NCBI GenBank assembly: GCA_913060815.1
Contig: CAJXSZ010000002.1
Coordinates: 1 to 64,000, forward strand
Source: an uncultured Sulfitobacter sp.
GTDB lineage: Bacteria > Pseudomonadota > Alphaproteobacteria > Rhodobacterales > Rhodobacteraceae
Length of the DNA stretch: 64,000 nt
Direction: 5' to 3'
Shown here: piece after piece, positions 45,419-54,782 of the stretch
Layout: each line of letters begins with the position of its first letter
Position numbering within the stretch: position 1 is the first letter of the stretch
Made by a program: the position numbers and the translations under genes
The notes under the pieces: generated by a model
Seen by the model: only the letters and a program-made list of their open reading frames with translations
Told to the model about the DNA's origin: nothing
The model's database searches: none

Positions 45419-45890
45419 CCGCCGCAGCTTGCTCGCTTTGCCCCTCGCCCTTGCGGCGTGCGGCTTTTCTCCTGTTTACGGAACGGGCGGCACGGGGTCT
45501 CAACTGCGCGGGCAAGTTCTGGTGCAAGAACCGTCTACCCAAGCGGGCTACCTGCTGACGCGACATCTCGAGACACGGTTGGGGCGTAGTGCAAGCGGTC
45601 AACGCTATGCTCTGGACCTAAGCATCACGACCGAAGAAGACGGGCTTGCTGTGAATACTTCGGGCGATATTACACGGTTCAATCTGGTGGGCCGCGTCGA
45701 ATATGCGCTGCGCGACACTTCCGCTGGCACCATTGTCACCTCGGGCAAGGTCGAGAATTTCACCGCCTATTCCGCGACAGGTACCACCGTTGCCTCCCTT
45801 GCCGCAGAGCGAAACGCGGTAGAGCGGCTGATGGTCATACTTGGTGACCAGATCACAGCACGCTTGTTCGCCGCGGATTTGCCCACATGA
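45405..45890 (+). CDS. lptE: LPS-assembly lipoprotein LptE
   Basis: A 161-residue lipoprotein (lipobox LALAAC19GF, followed by SPVYG as in LptE proteins). It plugs the LptD barrel during lipopolysaccharide insertion into the outer membrane. The position between leuS and holA is the conserved proteobacterial arrangement (leuS-lptE-holA), which strengthens the call. It overlaps leuS by 14 bases and holA by 4. Confidence 0.93.
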   Translation: MSLYNRRSLLALPLALAACGFSPVYGTGGTGSQLRGQVLVQEPSTQAGYLLTRHLETRLGRSASGQRYALDLSITTEEDGLAVNTSGDITRFNLVGRVEYALRDTSAGTIVTSGKVENFTAYSATGTTVASLAAERNAVERLMVILGDQITARLFAADLPT

Positions 45891-46885
45891 AACTGAACAA
45901 ACGCGACGGCAATGGCATCGTCGCCAAGCCGCCTGCGGACAAGCTTGGCCTGCTGCTTTATGGCAGTGACGCCATGCGCGTGGCGCTCAAGCGGCAGGAA
46001 TACCTCAAAGCGTTACTGGGACCGCAAGCGGAAGAGGAAATGCGCCTGACTCGCATCCCTGCGGGGGATTTGCGAAAAGAGCCTGCGCTTTTGATGGACG
46101 CGATCAAAGCCATCGGCTTTTTCCCCGGTCCCCGCGCCGCTTTTGTCGAGGGCGCGAACGAATTGGTCGCTGCGATCATCATTGACACACTCAAGGATTG
46201 GCAGGCAGGCGATGCGCAGATTGTCGTTACCGCCGGCGATCTCAAGAAGACTTCCAAACTGCTCAAAGCATTCGAGGGCCACCGCGACGCATACGCGTGG
46301 GGTATATTTGACGATCCGCCAGACCGCGCAGAAATCGAACGGATGCTGGGTGAAGCCAAACTGCGGACGGACGGGCCTGCCATGGGCGCGCTTGAGGATC
46401 TGGCGCGCAGCCTTGACCCTGGTGATTTCCGCCAGACACTTGAAAAGCTTGCGCTCTACAAGCTGAGTGAGCCTGACACTCCCGTGAGCCTTGAAGATAT
46501 TGGCGCTTGCGCCCCCGCTTCTATGGAAGCAGCGGTGGATGATATCCTCAACATCGTGGCAGAGAAAAAGGCAGCGCTGATTGGCCCGCTGATGCGGCGG
46601 CTGCAAAGTCAGGGGGTGAATGCGGTGACACTCAGCATCATGGCGATGCGCCATTTCCGCACGCTGCACCGCACAGCCTGCAACCCCGGCGCGCCGATCT
46701 GGGGCGTGCGCGACCGTGACCGCGTGATGCGCCAGTCGCGCGACTGGGGCACGGCCAAGCTGGAAACAGCACTGGGGATTTTGACCGATACGGATTTACA
46801 GCTGCGATCCGCAGGACAGACAGCGCCCGCCATGGCAATCATCGAGCGCGCATTCATCAGGTTGGCCATGTTCGGCGCCAGCTAA
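45887..46885 (+). CDS. holA: DNA polymerase III subunit delta
   Basis: A 332-residue clamp-loader subunit that opens the sliding clamp. It has the delta-family features (LGLLLYGSDAMRVALKRQEYLKALL, FVEGANE, three-domain length, C-terminal collar with RRLQSQGVNAVTLSIMAMRHFRTLH). It overlaps lptE by 4 bases, in the conserved leuS-lptE-holA order. Confidence 0.93.
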   Translation: MKLNKRDGNGIVAKPPADKLGLLLYGSDAMRVALKRQEYLKALLGPQAEEEMRLTRIPAGDLRKEPALLMDAIKAIGFFPGPRAAFVEGANELVAAIIIDTLKDWQAGDAQIVVTAGDLKKTSKLLKAFEGHRDAYAWGIFDDPPDRAEIERMLGEAKLRTDGPAMGALEDLARSLDPGDFRQTLEKLALYKLSEPDTPVSLEDIGACAPASMEAAVDDILNIVAEKKAALIGPLMRRLQSQGVNAVTLSIMAMRHFRTLHRTACNPGAPIWGVRDRDRVMRQSRDWGTAKLETALGILTDTDLQLRSAGQTAPAMAIIERAFIRLAMFGAS

Positions 46886-46905
46886 ACGATCTCAGGGAGA
46901 AGAAA

Positions 46906-47499
46906 ATGTATAAAGTTATCGGTGGCGTCAAAACCCGCGCTTTCCGCGTGATCTGGATGCTGGAGGAGCTGGGCCAGCCATTTGAGTTGATCCCTGCAGG
47001 GCCGCGCACGGATGAAGCAAAGGCCTATAATCCGACGGGAAAGGTGCCTGCGATGCTCGACGGAGAGGAGCTACTCACCGATTCGGTGGCGATCATGCAG
47101 TATCTGGCGGATAAACATGGCGCGCTGACGGCTCCTGCCGGGACGATCCAGCGCGCACGTCAGGATGCAATGACCTGCTGGTTGATTGACGAATTCGACG
47201 CGATCCTCTGGGCCACGGCCAAACACAGCTTTGTCTGGCCCAAAGAGATGCGCGTGCCCGAGATCAAGCCCAGCCTGAAGGCTGAATTCGCGCGCGCTGC
47301 ATCGGTGTTGGCGGATCGTCTGGAAGGGCCGTTCCTGATGGGCGACGAGATCACAGTGCCTGACCTGCTTGCTGTGCACTGCCTCAACTGGTCCATCGGC
47401 GCGGGGTTCGATCCCGTCGATGATCGTCTGGCGGAATGGGCGAGCGGCCTGCGCAAGCGTGATGCGTTCAAAGCGACCCGCGCGCGCGATACGGCCTAG
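46906..47499 (+). CDS. Glutathione S-transferase family protein
   Basis: A 197-residue GST: N-terminal thioredoxin-like domain (RAFRVIWMLEELGQPFELIP, NPTGKVPAMLDGEELLTDSVAIMQYLAD with the glutathione-binding Asp-Ser) and a C-terminal helical domain (GPFLMGDEITVPDLLAVHCLNW). Class and substrate are not determined. GGGAGAAG precedes its ATG. Its stop shares CTAG with the convergent flavoprotein gene. Confidence 0.92.
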   Translation: MYKVIGGVKTRAFRVIWMLEELGQPFELIPAGPRTDEAKAYNPTGKVPAMLDGEELLTDSVAIMQYLADKHGALTAPAGTIQRARQDAMTCWLIDEFDAILWATAKHSFVWPKEMRVPEIKPSLKAEFARAASVLADRLEGPFLMGDEITVPDLLAVHCLNWSIGAGFDPVDDRLAEWASGLRKRDAFKATRARDTA

Positions 47500-48674
47500 G
47501 CCAGCAGTCGGGCCGCAGCATGCTGGCCCGCCCATGCCCCGGTGGCGAGGCAGGCGGTAATGAGATAGCCGCCAGTGGGTGCCTCCCAATCAAGCATTTC
47601 GCCAACGGTGTATGTATCGGGCAGCGCCTTGAGCATCAGCGCATCATCAACCGCTTCGTGCGTCACACCGCCAGCCGTCGAGATTGCCTCATCCATCGGC
47701 CGCAATCCGTCGTGGCGGATGGGCAATGCTTTTATCAGCGCCCCCAAAGCCGCGGGGTCTTGCGGCAAGGGCATCGCCATTTCTTGCAGCAAGGCAATTT
47801 TGGCCGCGTCGAGTTTTAGCGCTTTGCGGATGTGGTTCGTCAGGGTCGCCTTACCGCGTGGCTTGGAGAGCTTTTGGACCACTACGTCCAGCGCCAGATC
47901 GGGCGTCAGATCCATTAACAGCGGTGCCTCTTCGCGCACTCCGCGCGAGACAGAATAGACGCCGCCGCCCTCCAAACCTCGCTGCGACAGAATCGCTTCG
48001 CCGCGTGATGTATGAGCCCCTGCGCGCAAACCGATGTTTTTGATCGCAGCTCCGAGGTGTTTGGCCATATAGGGCGACCATGTGATGGAAAGCGCAGCAT
48101 TCGCTGGCGCAAAGGGGCTGAGCGGTACACTTTTTTCATGCAACATCTGCGCCCATGCGCCGTCCGAGCCAAGCCGCTGCCAGCTGGCGCCGCCCAGCGC
48201 TAGAATGGTGGCATCGTTGGTGAGGGTTTGAGGTCCCGTCGGGGTCTCAAATTTTAAAGCACTTTCCTCCCATCCCGTCCAACGCCAGCGGGTGTAAATC
48301 TGCACCCCAAGGCTGTCCAGCCGCGCCAGCCATGCGCGCAACAGCGGTGAGGCTTTCATCGCTTTGGGAAAAACACGGCCTGTGGACCCTGTAAAAATCT
48401 CTTGGCCCAGCCCTTGCGCCCATGCTTGCGCAGCTTCGGGCCCGAAAGCGTCGAGCATCGGAGCCAGCCATGTTTCCGTCTCGGCATAAGCGGCGTTGAA
48501 GGCGGTGGCGGCCTCGGCTTTGGTGATGTTCAGGCCCGATTTGCCTGCCATCAGGAACTTGCGCCCGACAGAGGGTTTCGCCTCGCAGACTGTGACCTTG
48601 ATCCCCGCCTCGGCCATGATCTGCGCTGCCATCAAACCCGCAGGGCCGCTGCCAATGACGACTGCGTGTTTCAT
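47496..48674 (-). CDS. HI0933/BaiN-like flavoprotein (TIGR03862 type)
   Basis: A 392-residue NAD(P)/FAD-binding protein with an N-terminal dinucleotide motif (AVVIGSGPAGLMAAQIMAEAG), KFLMAGKSGLNITKAE typical of the family, and ILALGGASWQRLGSDGAW. It is a predicted flavin oxidoreductase of unknown substrate. The start overlaps the upstream mechanosensitive-channel stop (ATGA), suggesting coupled expression. Confidence 0.9.
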   Translation of the reverse strand: MKHAVVIGSGPAGLMAAQIMAEAGIKVTVCEAKPSVGRKFLMAGKSGLNITKAEAATAFNAAYAETETWLAPMLDAFGPEAAQAWAQGLGQEIFTGSTGRVFPKAMKASPLLRAWLARLDSLGVQIYTRWRWTGWEESALKFETPTGPQTLTNDATILALGGASWQRLGSDGAWAQMLHEKSVPLSPFAPANAALSITWSPYMAKHLGAAIKNIGLRAGAHTSRGEAILSQRGLEGGGVYSVSRGVREEAPLLMDLTPDLALDVVVQKLSKPRGKATLTNHIRKALKLDAAKIALLQEMAMPLPQDPAALGALIKALPIRHDGLRPMDEAISTAGGVTHEAVDDALMLKALPDTYTVGEMLDWEAPTGGYLITACLATGAWAGQHAAARLLA

Positions 48675-50005
48675 TCGGAGGTTGCTGCGGGCAGGCCGCC
48701 TTTGATCTCGACCACGCGCTGTGGATAAGGGATTTCGATGCCATTGTCCTTGAGCGCATTCCAGATCAGGAATAGCACATCAGAGGTAAATTTGTTTGGC
48801 CCGTCATCAAGACCATTCACCCAGAACTCGACCGCAAAATCGATGCCATTGTCACCGAAACCCCGCAGCTCGCAATCAGGCGGATAGGGTAAATCGAGAA
48901 CCTCCGCATGCTTTGCAACTGCTGCCTCGATGATTGGCGGAACAAGGTTAATATCGGTATCATAGCTCACCGAGAAAGGCGCCTCATACCGGTTGGCGGA
49001 GCCTGAATCGGAGTAGTTGACCACTCGCGTCGTGATAAAGTCCTCATTGGGCACCACGATCCAACGGCCATCGAATGTCTCGAGGATGGCAGCGCGGGCC
49101 GTCATCTTTACGATCTTGCCGCTCTCGCCGCCGTCAAGCTCGACAAAGTCGCCAACGGTAGCCTGACCCTCCACCAGCAGGATCACGCCCGAAATGAAGT
49201 TCGACGCGATCTTTTGCAGGCCGAAACCAAGACCCACACCAATGGCACCGCCCAATACGGCCAGCGCGCCTAAATTGATCCCCATCACGTTCATCAAGAC
49301 GAGAAACGCTACACCAAAGATCATGAATTCGACTGTCTTGATCAGCAGCTGGCGGATGGACGGCCGCATTTCCTGTTGTTTTTCGATAAGCGCCGATGTC
49401 TGTCCATTGGACCACTGGCCGAGCCAAAACAGCAGCGAACCTGCGATCAAGCCGCGCACAATCGACATAAGCGAGAACTTGATATTGCCAACGCCGATAA
49501 CCGTCTCGGTGAGTTGCACACTCACCACATCGAGCAAGCCAAGAGTGTAGAGCGCGGCGATCGGGATCAGAATAAAGCGACCCAACAGCCGCAGGAATTG
49601 ATCCTTGAGAATATCGCGGACAAAAGCACGCACCGCGAGGAAGAGAAACACCCGTTTGCCGAAAGCAATGACCGCGCCGCTGTCAAAGATCGAGCGGATG
49701 ACCTGTTCTCCAATGCCCGTCAGCGCATAGGCCAGAAGCGGCAGGAGCAAAGGCAGGAACTGCAAAACAAACAGCCGCGGAGCGGTGAACATGTTTTGCA
49801 CGTCCGCCGGGTCGATCAACTGCGACAATGCAGGTCGCAGCTGGCGCGAGATCAGAACCGCCAGCAGATAGGCGACCACAAGAACCGCGAACTGCGACCA
49901 CGCCGCAGGGCTGAGCAGCCAGCCAAGCGCCAACTCATAGCCTTGAACACCATAGCCTGCGATTTGCTGTACGATGGGGGGGTATTGTGTGAGATCGAAA
50001 TTCAT
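48671..50005 (-). CDS. Mechanosensitive ion channel (MscS family)
   Basis: A 444-residue membrane protein. Several N-terminal transmembrane helices precede the MscS core (NVMGINLGALAVLGGAIGVG, LGFGLQKIASNFISGVILLVEG) and the cytoplasmic vestibule (VGDFVELDGGESGKIVKMTARAAILETFDGRWIVVPNEDF). It opens on membrane tension to release solutes after osmotic downshock, a sensible partner to an organism that handles glycine betaine. ATG 50005 is preferred; a longer start (50056) adds 17 residues. Confidence 0.93.
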   Translation of the reverse strand: MNFDLTQYPPIVQQIAGYGVQGYELALGWLLSPAAWSQFAVLVVAYLLAVLISRQLRPALSQLIDPADVQNMFTAPRLFVLQFLPLLLPLLAYALTGIGEQVIRSIFDSGAVIAFGKRVFLFLAVRAFVRDILKDQFLRLLGRFILIPIAALYTLGLLDVVSVQLTETVIGVGNIKFSLMSIVRGLIAGSLLFWLGQWSNGQTSALIEKQQEMRPSIRQLLIKTVEFMIFGVAFLVLMNVMGINLGALAVLGGAIGVGLGFGLQKIASNFISGVILLVEGQATVGDFVELDGGESGKIVKMTARAAILETFDGRWIVVPNEDFITTRVVNYSDSGSANRYEAPFSVSYDTDINLVPPIIEAAVAKHAEVLDLPYPPDCELRGFGDNGIDFAVEFWVNGLDDGPNKFTSDVLFLIWNALKDNGIEIPYPQRVVEIKGGLPAATSE

Positions 50006-50167
50006 ACCGGCGCCCTTAACTGTGCGGTCTACTACCCCACCCTCATGGCCCAGCAAGGCAACAGGTTCAAGCGCCCCTATCCCAAAGGGGTATGCCTGTG
50101 ATGCATGTCTGTGTTAGAGAACCGAAAAAAACGCCCGAACGGGCACAGCAGTCACAGGATCTTACCC

Positions 50168-50242
50168 ATGCGCCTCACGCTTCTTCTGACGTCTCTTATG
50201 CTTTTGACCGCCTGCGGTGTCCCTTTTGTACCCCTGATCTAA
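50168..50242 (+). CDS. 24-residue lipoprotein
   Basis: A very short gene with an AGGA ribosome site 8 bases before its ATG. It encodes a lipoprotein signal (MRLTLLLTSLMLLTAC, lipobox LTAC with Cys16) and only eight further residues (GVPFVPLI). After processing, a lipidated nonapeptide would remain. Function is unknown. Its stop overlaps that of the convergent crotonase gene by 4 bases (CTAA). From memory, similar tiny lipoproteins occur in related bacteria, but this needs checking. Confidence 0.75.
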   Translation: MRLTLLLTSLMLLTACGVPFVPLI

Positions 50243-50862
50243 GGCGCGCACATCGTTTTTATTCGATGCGCGACGTCAATCGGCGCTGCAACACTGTCGG
50301 CACAAATATCCCGCGCAGCCTCATTCAACGCCTCAGGCTCCACAATTCGGTCGATCAGGCCAAAGGCCAAGGCTTCGTCCGCCATGATCTTCTGTCCGCC
50401 CATCAGGATCAGCTTGGTCCGTGAGGGGCCGATAAGGGCCACCATGCGCGCGGGGTCACTTGGCTGTGGTAGAAAAGCGTTTTTCATCACTGGATAAAAG
50501 AATTTAGCCCCCCGCACCGCGATCCGCATATCGCAGGCAAGTGCCATCCCCATGGCCCCGCCCGCAAGTGTACCATTGAGCGCGGCTATGGTCAGCCCGG
50601 GCAGGCGCACGATTGCACCTGACAAGCGCTCCCATAAATCCGACACTGCAAGCCCTGCGCGCGCGGCATCAAGGTCTGCACCTGCGCTGAATATCTTCCC
50701 CTGTCCGGTAAGAATCAGCGCACGCGCCTCGCCTGCGCCTTCCATGATCTCGCACAAATCATGCAGCATATCCTCGGTCAGCGCATTTGCTTTATCTGGA
50801 CGGTTCAGCGTGACCGTCCAGATGCCACCATCTTGGTTCAGATCAATCAATCCCGACCTCAT
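50239..50862 (-). CDS. Enoyl-CoA hydratase/isomerase family protein
   Basis: A 207-residue crotonase-fold protein (LNRPDKANALTEDML; LILTGQGKIFSAGADLD; ALNGTLAGGAMGMALACDMRIAV). It is shorter than typical hydratases (about 260), missing much of the C-terminal helical part. The two catalytic Glu positions of enoyl-CoA hydratase are not obvious, so the reaction is uncertain. The start overlaps the SDR gene stop by 4 bases. Confidence 0.87.
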   Translation of the reverse strand: MRSGLIDLNQDGGIWTVTLNRPDKANALTEDMLHDLCEIMEGAGEARALILTGQGKIFSAGADLDAARAGLAVSDLWERLSGAIVRLPGLTIAALNGTLAGGAMGMALACDMRIAVRGAKFFYPVMKNAFLPQPSDPARMVALIGPSRTKLILMGGQKIMADEALAFGLIDRIVEPEALNEAARDICADSVAAPIDVAHRIKTMCAP

Positions 50863-51608
50863 ATCAGGCCCACCGCGCGGCGAATGGCGTCCTCACGCAG
50901 GGAGATTTCCTCACCGCAGTATTCATCTGCTTGTTCACTGCACATCCACAGAAGGCACCGCGCGGGCCAGTCGGCAGGGATGTGCACGTCCCAATCGAGC
51001 TGGCTCACAGGATTGATGCCAGATGCCTTGATCACGCGCTGCATTTCTGTTGCTACCGTGCCAGGTGACAGCCCGATGGCGCGGATACCGTTTGCCGCCT
51101 CCTCAAGATGAAGCGAGCGATTCATCATGTTGACCGCCGCTTTGGAGGCGCAATAGGCGCTCCATGCTTCGATCGCGTTATGCGCCGCACCCGAGCTGAT
51201 GGTGAGGACAGAGCCGCCACCGCCCGCTTTCAGTGCGGGCAAGGCCGCATGAATGCCGTTGAACACACCCTTGATGTTGATGTCGATCAGCTGGCCCCAA
51301 GCCTCGGGATCGGCAGCGCCCAAGTGGCTGATGGGGTCCACGACGCCTGCATTGTTGATCAGCACGTCCAAACCGCCGAACACTTGCACCGTGGTCGCAA
51401 CCGCTGCCGACATCTCGCCGTATCGCGCCACGTTGCATGGAATTGCGATGGCACGTTCGCCGATTTCACCTGCGAGCGCTGCAATATCATCCTGAGAGCG
51501 CGCCAGCAGCGCCACATTGGCCCCAGCATTGGCAAAAACCCGCGCAGCTTCGGCACCAATGCCGCGGCTGGCCCCCGTGATGATCACCGTTTTCGAGGTC
51601 ATATCCAT
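50859..51608 (-). CDS. Short-chain dehydrogenase/reductase (SDR)
   Basis: A 249-residue classical SDR: cofactor motif TGASRGIGAE (11-20), NNAG (85-88), catalytic Ser139, Tyr152 and Lys156 (YCASKAA), and SPGTVATEM. It reduces or oxidises a carbonyl/alcohol with NAD(P)H; coupling with a crotonase-like gene hints at acyl-CoA or ketone metabolism. ATG 51608 is favoured because AAAGGA is 9 bases upstream, whereas ATG 51617 abuts that site. Confidence 0.92.
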   Translation of the reverse strand: MDMTSKTVIITGASRGIGAEAARVFANAGANVALLARSQDDIAALAGEIGERAIAIPCNVARYGEMSAAVATTVQVFGGLDVLINNAGVVDPISHLGAADPEAWGQLIDINIKGVFNGIHAALPALKAGGGGSVLTISSGAAHNAIEAWSAYCASKAAVNMMNRSLHLEEAANGIRAIGLSPGTVATEMQRVIKASGINPVSQLDWDVHIPADWPARCLLWMCSEQADEYCGEEISLREDAIRRAVGLI

Positions 51609-51779
51609 CTGCAACATTCCTTTATATATTTGTGCTTCGCCTCAAGCCTGCCTGAAGCTAGCGCGGCGCACCCATAGATGCAAAGCATGGCGTGGCTTGG
51701 CACACAATATAGCCACCTTGACCCGCAGGGCCGTTTGCAACACCCTGACAGAAGACCCCGCTTTTGAGGAAATAGCGCC

Positions 51780-53315
51780 ATGGCTTTGAACCACACATAT
51801 TTGTCTTCGGCCACTGTTGGCCTGTCCCTTTTGGCGAGCACAGCCAGCGCTGATCTGACCGCAATAGATGTCTGGAGCGACTGGCGCGGGTATCTGGAGG
51901 GATTGGGCTATGCCGTAACCGCGACGCAGAGCACTGACGGCAGTACACTTTCGGTGAGTGATATCGAAATCCAGTCAAGCGACGGACCAAACATCCGACC
52001 CATGGTCATGCGTATGGGTGGTTTGGACTTCGTCGAGACCGCCGATGGCAGCGTGGATGTTATGATGGCGGAACGGATGCCAATAGCGATTGTCCTCGCC
52101 CCTGATGGCGATGCGCCCTCCGTCGAGATGAACGTGGAATACTCTCAAAGCGGTCACCAGATGACCGTGCGCGGGGACGCCAGCGCGATGACCTACGATT
52201 ACAGCGCTGAAACCTTCGGGCTGATGCTGGCGTCGCTGGTTCTTGACGGGAAGGCCATGGACGAGACAACGGCACGGTTCGGAATGGAGGGCGGCCCGCT
52301 TACCTCCACAACAGCCGTAACCGTTGGTGAGACGCGCGATTATGATCAGTCCGTGCAGATCGGTAACCTGTCCTATGACACGCTCTTCAATGCGCCCGAT
52401 GATGTCGAGGCAATGGTCGTGAATTCCAACGTTGGAGCCATGTCATTCAAAGGCACCAGCACCATACCTGTGGATCAAGTGACACCGACGTCCGATTTGA
52501 TGCCGTTGATTGCGGCTGGCTTTGCCTTTGACGGCACTTTTGACACTCAGGGAACCGAGACGGAGGTCGAGCTTACTTCGGAAGACGGCACAACGCGGAT
52601 CAAAACAGGATCTGCCAGCTCTAAGCTGGGCGTGGCGATGGGCGCAGATGGCATCCGCTATGAGGCCGATGCACAGCAGGTGCAGATTGGCGCGGAGCTT
52701 GCGGGACTGCCCTTCCCGTTATTTGCAGAAGTCGCAAACACGGGCTTCAGCCTTCAATCTCCTGTTGTCCAATCGGAGACACCACAAGATTTCAAGATGG
52801 CGTTCAATCTGAGCGACTTCACGATGTCGGACATCATCTGGGCGCTGTTCGACCCCTCGCAGCAATTGCCCCGCGATCCGGCTACTATTGCATTAGGCAT
52901 AAGCGGCAAGGCCAAGGTCCTGCTTAATCCGTTTGATCCGGATGCAATCCAGCAATCCGCAGAAGCAGGTACCTACCCCGGCGAATTGGACAGCCTGCGC
53001 ATTGACACACTGGTCGTCGATGCCGTCGGTGCAAAAATCGAGGCACAGGGCGATGTGACTTTCGACAACACGGACACCACCACGCTGCCCGGATTTCCCA
53101 AGCCTGTCGGGGATGTCACGATTGGTGTTGCTGGTGCGAACGGACTGATGGACAAGCTGGTCGCGATGGGGTTGCTACCTGAGGAGCAGGTGATGGGTGC
53201 ACGTATGATGCTCGGTCTGTTTGCTGTGCCGGGTGATGCGCCTGACACGTTGAAATCTAAGATCGAGTTCAACGAGGCGGGTCAGATCCTCGCCAACGGG
53301 CAGCGGATCAAATAG
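51780..53315 (+). CDS. DUF2125 protein, exported
   Basis: A 511-residue protein with an N-terminal signal sequence (SSATVGLSLLASTASA) and an extended beta-rich body with many Asp/Thr/Ser residues and repeated short strands, matching the alphaproteobacterial DUF2125 family. Segments include AIDVWSDWRGYLEGLGYAV, SDIIWALFDPSQQLPRDPAT and GVAGANGLMDKLVAMGLLP. A periplasmic or envelope role is likely; function is unknown. It is divergent from the SDR gene and is followed by a terminator. Confidence 0.9.
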   Translation: MALNHTYLSSATVGLSLLASTASADLTAIDVWSDWRGYLEGLGYAVTATQSTDGSTLSVSDIEIQSSDGPNIRPMVMRMGGLDFVETADGSVDVMMAERMPIAIVLAPDGDAPSVEMNVEYSQSGHQMTVRGDASAMTYDYSAETFGLMLASLVLDGKAMDETTARFGMEGGPLTSTTAVTVGETRDYDQSVQIGNLSYDTLFNAPDDVEAMVVNSNVGAMSFKGTSTIPVDQVTPTSDLMPLIAAGFAFDGTFDTQGTETEVELTSEDGTTRIKTGSASSKLGVAMGADGIRYEADAQQVQIGAELAGLPFPLFAEVANTGFSLQSPVVQSETPQDFKMAFNLSDFTMSDIIWALFDPSQQLPRDPATIALGISGKAKVLLNPFDPDAIQQSAEAGTYPGELDSLRIDTLVVDAVGAKIEAQGDVTFDNTDTTTLPGFPKPVGDVTIGVAGANGLMDKLVAMGLLPEEQVMGARMMLGLFAVPGDAPDTLKSKIEFNEAGQILANGQRIK

Positions 53316-53340
53316 GCCCGCGCGCATCGCGGAACTCCAG

Positions 53341-53370
53341 AAGCGGCCCCGCACGGGCCGCTTTTTCTTT
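53341..53370 (+). terminator. Rho-independent terminator after the DUF2125 gene
   Basis: A 9-bp stem (AAGCGGCCC / GGGCCGCTT) with a 5-base loop is followed by TTTCTTTTT, 25 bases after the stop. Confidence 0.92.
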
Positions 53371-53435
53371 TTGGAGCCTGCCCTTGCGGGAACCTGCCTG
53401 CGCCGCTACCTCTATCACCTGATCAGGAGAGACCC

Positions 53436-54782
53436 ATGACCCAAGCCCTCGATGCGCTCACCGCGCAACTGCTCGATGCAGCCAAAGCCGCTGGCGCAGA
53501 TAGTGCCGATGCGATGGCCACGCGGGGAACATCCCTGTCGGTCGACGTTCGGGCAGGCGCGCTTGAAGAGGCGCAGCGCGAAGAAGGCGCAGACATTGGA
53601 CTGCGCGTCTTTGTGGGCCAACGCACGGCAATTGTATCTGCTTCTGACCTCTCCTCCCGCACCATTTCCGAGATGGCCGAGCGCGCTGTTGCCATGGCCC
53701 GTGAAGCACCCGAAAACCCCTATGCTGGGTTGGCCGATGCGGGTGAGCTTGCAACCGATTGGGACGCAGACGCCCTTGAGCTTTTTGATCCAGCGCCAGA
53801 GCCTGCACCAGAAGCCCTGCAACAAGACGCCGCCGAGGCCGAGGCCGCAGCACGCGCAGTGGAGGGCATCAGCCAGATTGACGCGTCGAGCGCAGGATAC
53901 AGCGCCTATGATATCCATATGGCTGGAAGCAACGGCTTCTCGGGTGGGTATCGTCGGAGCAGCCGTGGGCTGAGTTGCGTCGCCATTGCAGGAAGCGGCA
54001 CGCAGATGGAGCGTGACTATGATAGCGACAGCCGCGTTTTCCAGAACGATCTGCGCTCGGCCACGGACATTGGCCGCACAGCAGCAGAGCGAACACTGTT
54101 GCGTCGTGATCCGCGCAAGCCCCCGACAGGCACCTATCCCGTTCTGTTTGACGAACGTATTGCCGCCTCCTTGATCGGGCATCTACTGGGGGCTGTGAAC
54201 GGCAGCGCCATTACCCGCGGCGCATCGTTTCTGCGCGACAGCATGGATCAACAGATCCTGCCAGAAGGCCTGTCGCTGATCGAGGACCCCCACCGCCCAC
54301 GACTGGGCAGCAGCCGCCCCTTTGACGCCGAGTTTTTGCCCACTGCAAAGCGCACAATTGTTGAGAACGGTTACTTGCGCAGCTGGACGCTCGACCTTGG
54401 AACAGGTCGCCAGCTTGGTCTTGCCTCCACCGCCAACGCAGGGCGTGGCGTAAGCTCTGGCCCCTCACCAAGTTCGGCGGGCATTTCTCTGACCCAAGGC
54501 GCGCAAAGCCGCGATGATTTGATCCGCGAGATGGGCACCGGGCTGCTCGTGAACTCCATGATCGGCTCAACCATCAACCCCAACACAGGCGACTATTCAC
54601 GCGGAGCCGCCGGTCTGTGGGTTGAAAACGGCGAGATCACCTATGCCGTGAATGAATGTACAATTGCGGGCAATCTGCGCGACATGCTGCTTGCGATTAT
54701 TCCTGCCAATGACGCCCGCACACATCTGAGCCGTGTGGTGCCCTCCCTGCTCGTGCCGGCGATGACCATTGCCGGCAGCTGA
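53436..54782 (+). CDS. pmbA: PmbA/TldE-like metalloprotease-family protein
   Basis: A 448-residue TldD/PmbA-family protein (LSVDVRAGALEEAQREEGADIGLRVFVGQRTAIVSASDL; YPVLFDERIAASLIGHLLGAVNGSAI; GLLVNSMIGSTINPNTGDYSRGAAGLWVENGEI). With TldD it forms a protease that degrades unfolded peptides and matures some RiPPs; this PmbA-type subunit lacks the HExxxH site found in TldD. tldD is not in the window. The last 14 bases overlap the next gene. Confidence 0.93.
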   Translation: MTQALDALTAQLLDAAKAAGADSADAMATRGTSLSVDVRAGALEEAQREEGADIGLRVFVGQRTAIVSASDLSSRTISEMAERAVAMAREAPENPYAGLADAGELATDWDADALELFDPAPEPAPEALQQDAAEAEAAARAVEGISQIDASSAGYSAYDIHMAGSNGFSGGYRRSSRGLSCVAIAGSGTQMERDYDSDSRVFQNDLRSATDIGRTAAERTLLRRDPRKPPTGTYPVLFDERIAASLIGHLLGAVNGSAITRGASFLRDSMDQQILPEGLSLIEDPHRPRLGSSRPFDAEFLPTAKRTIVENGYLRSWTLDLGTGRQLGLASTANAGRGVSSGPSPSSAGISLTQGAQSRDDLIREMGTGLLVNSMIGSTINPNTGDYSRGAAGLWVENGEITYAVNECTIAGNLRDMLLAIIPANDARTHLSRVVPSLLVPAMTIAGS

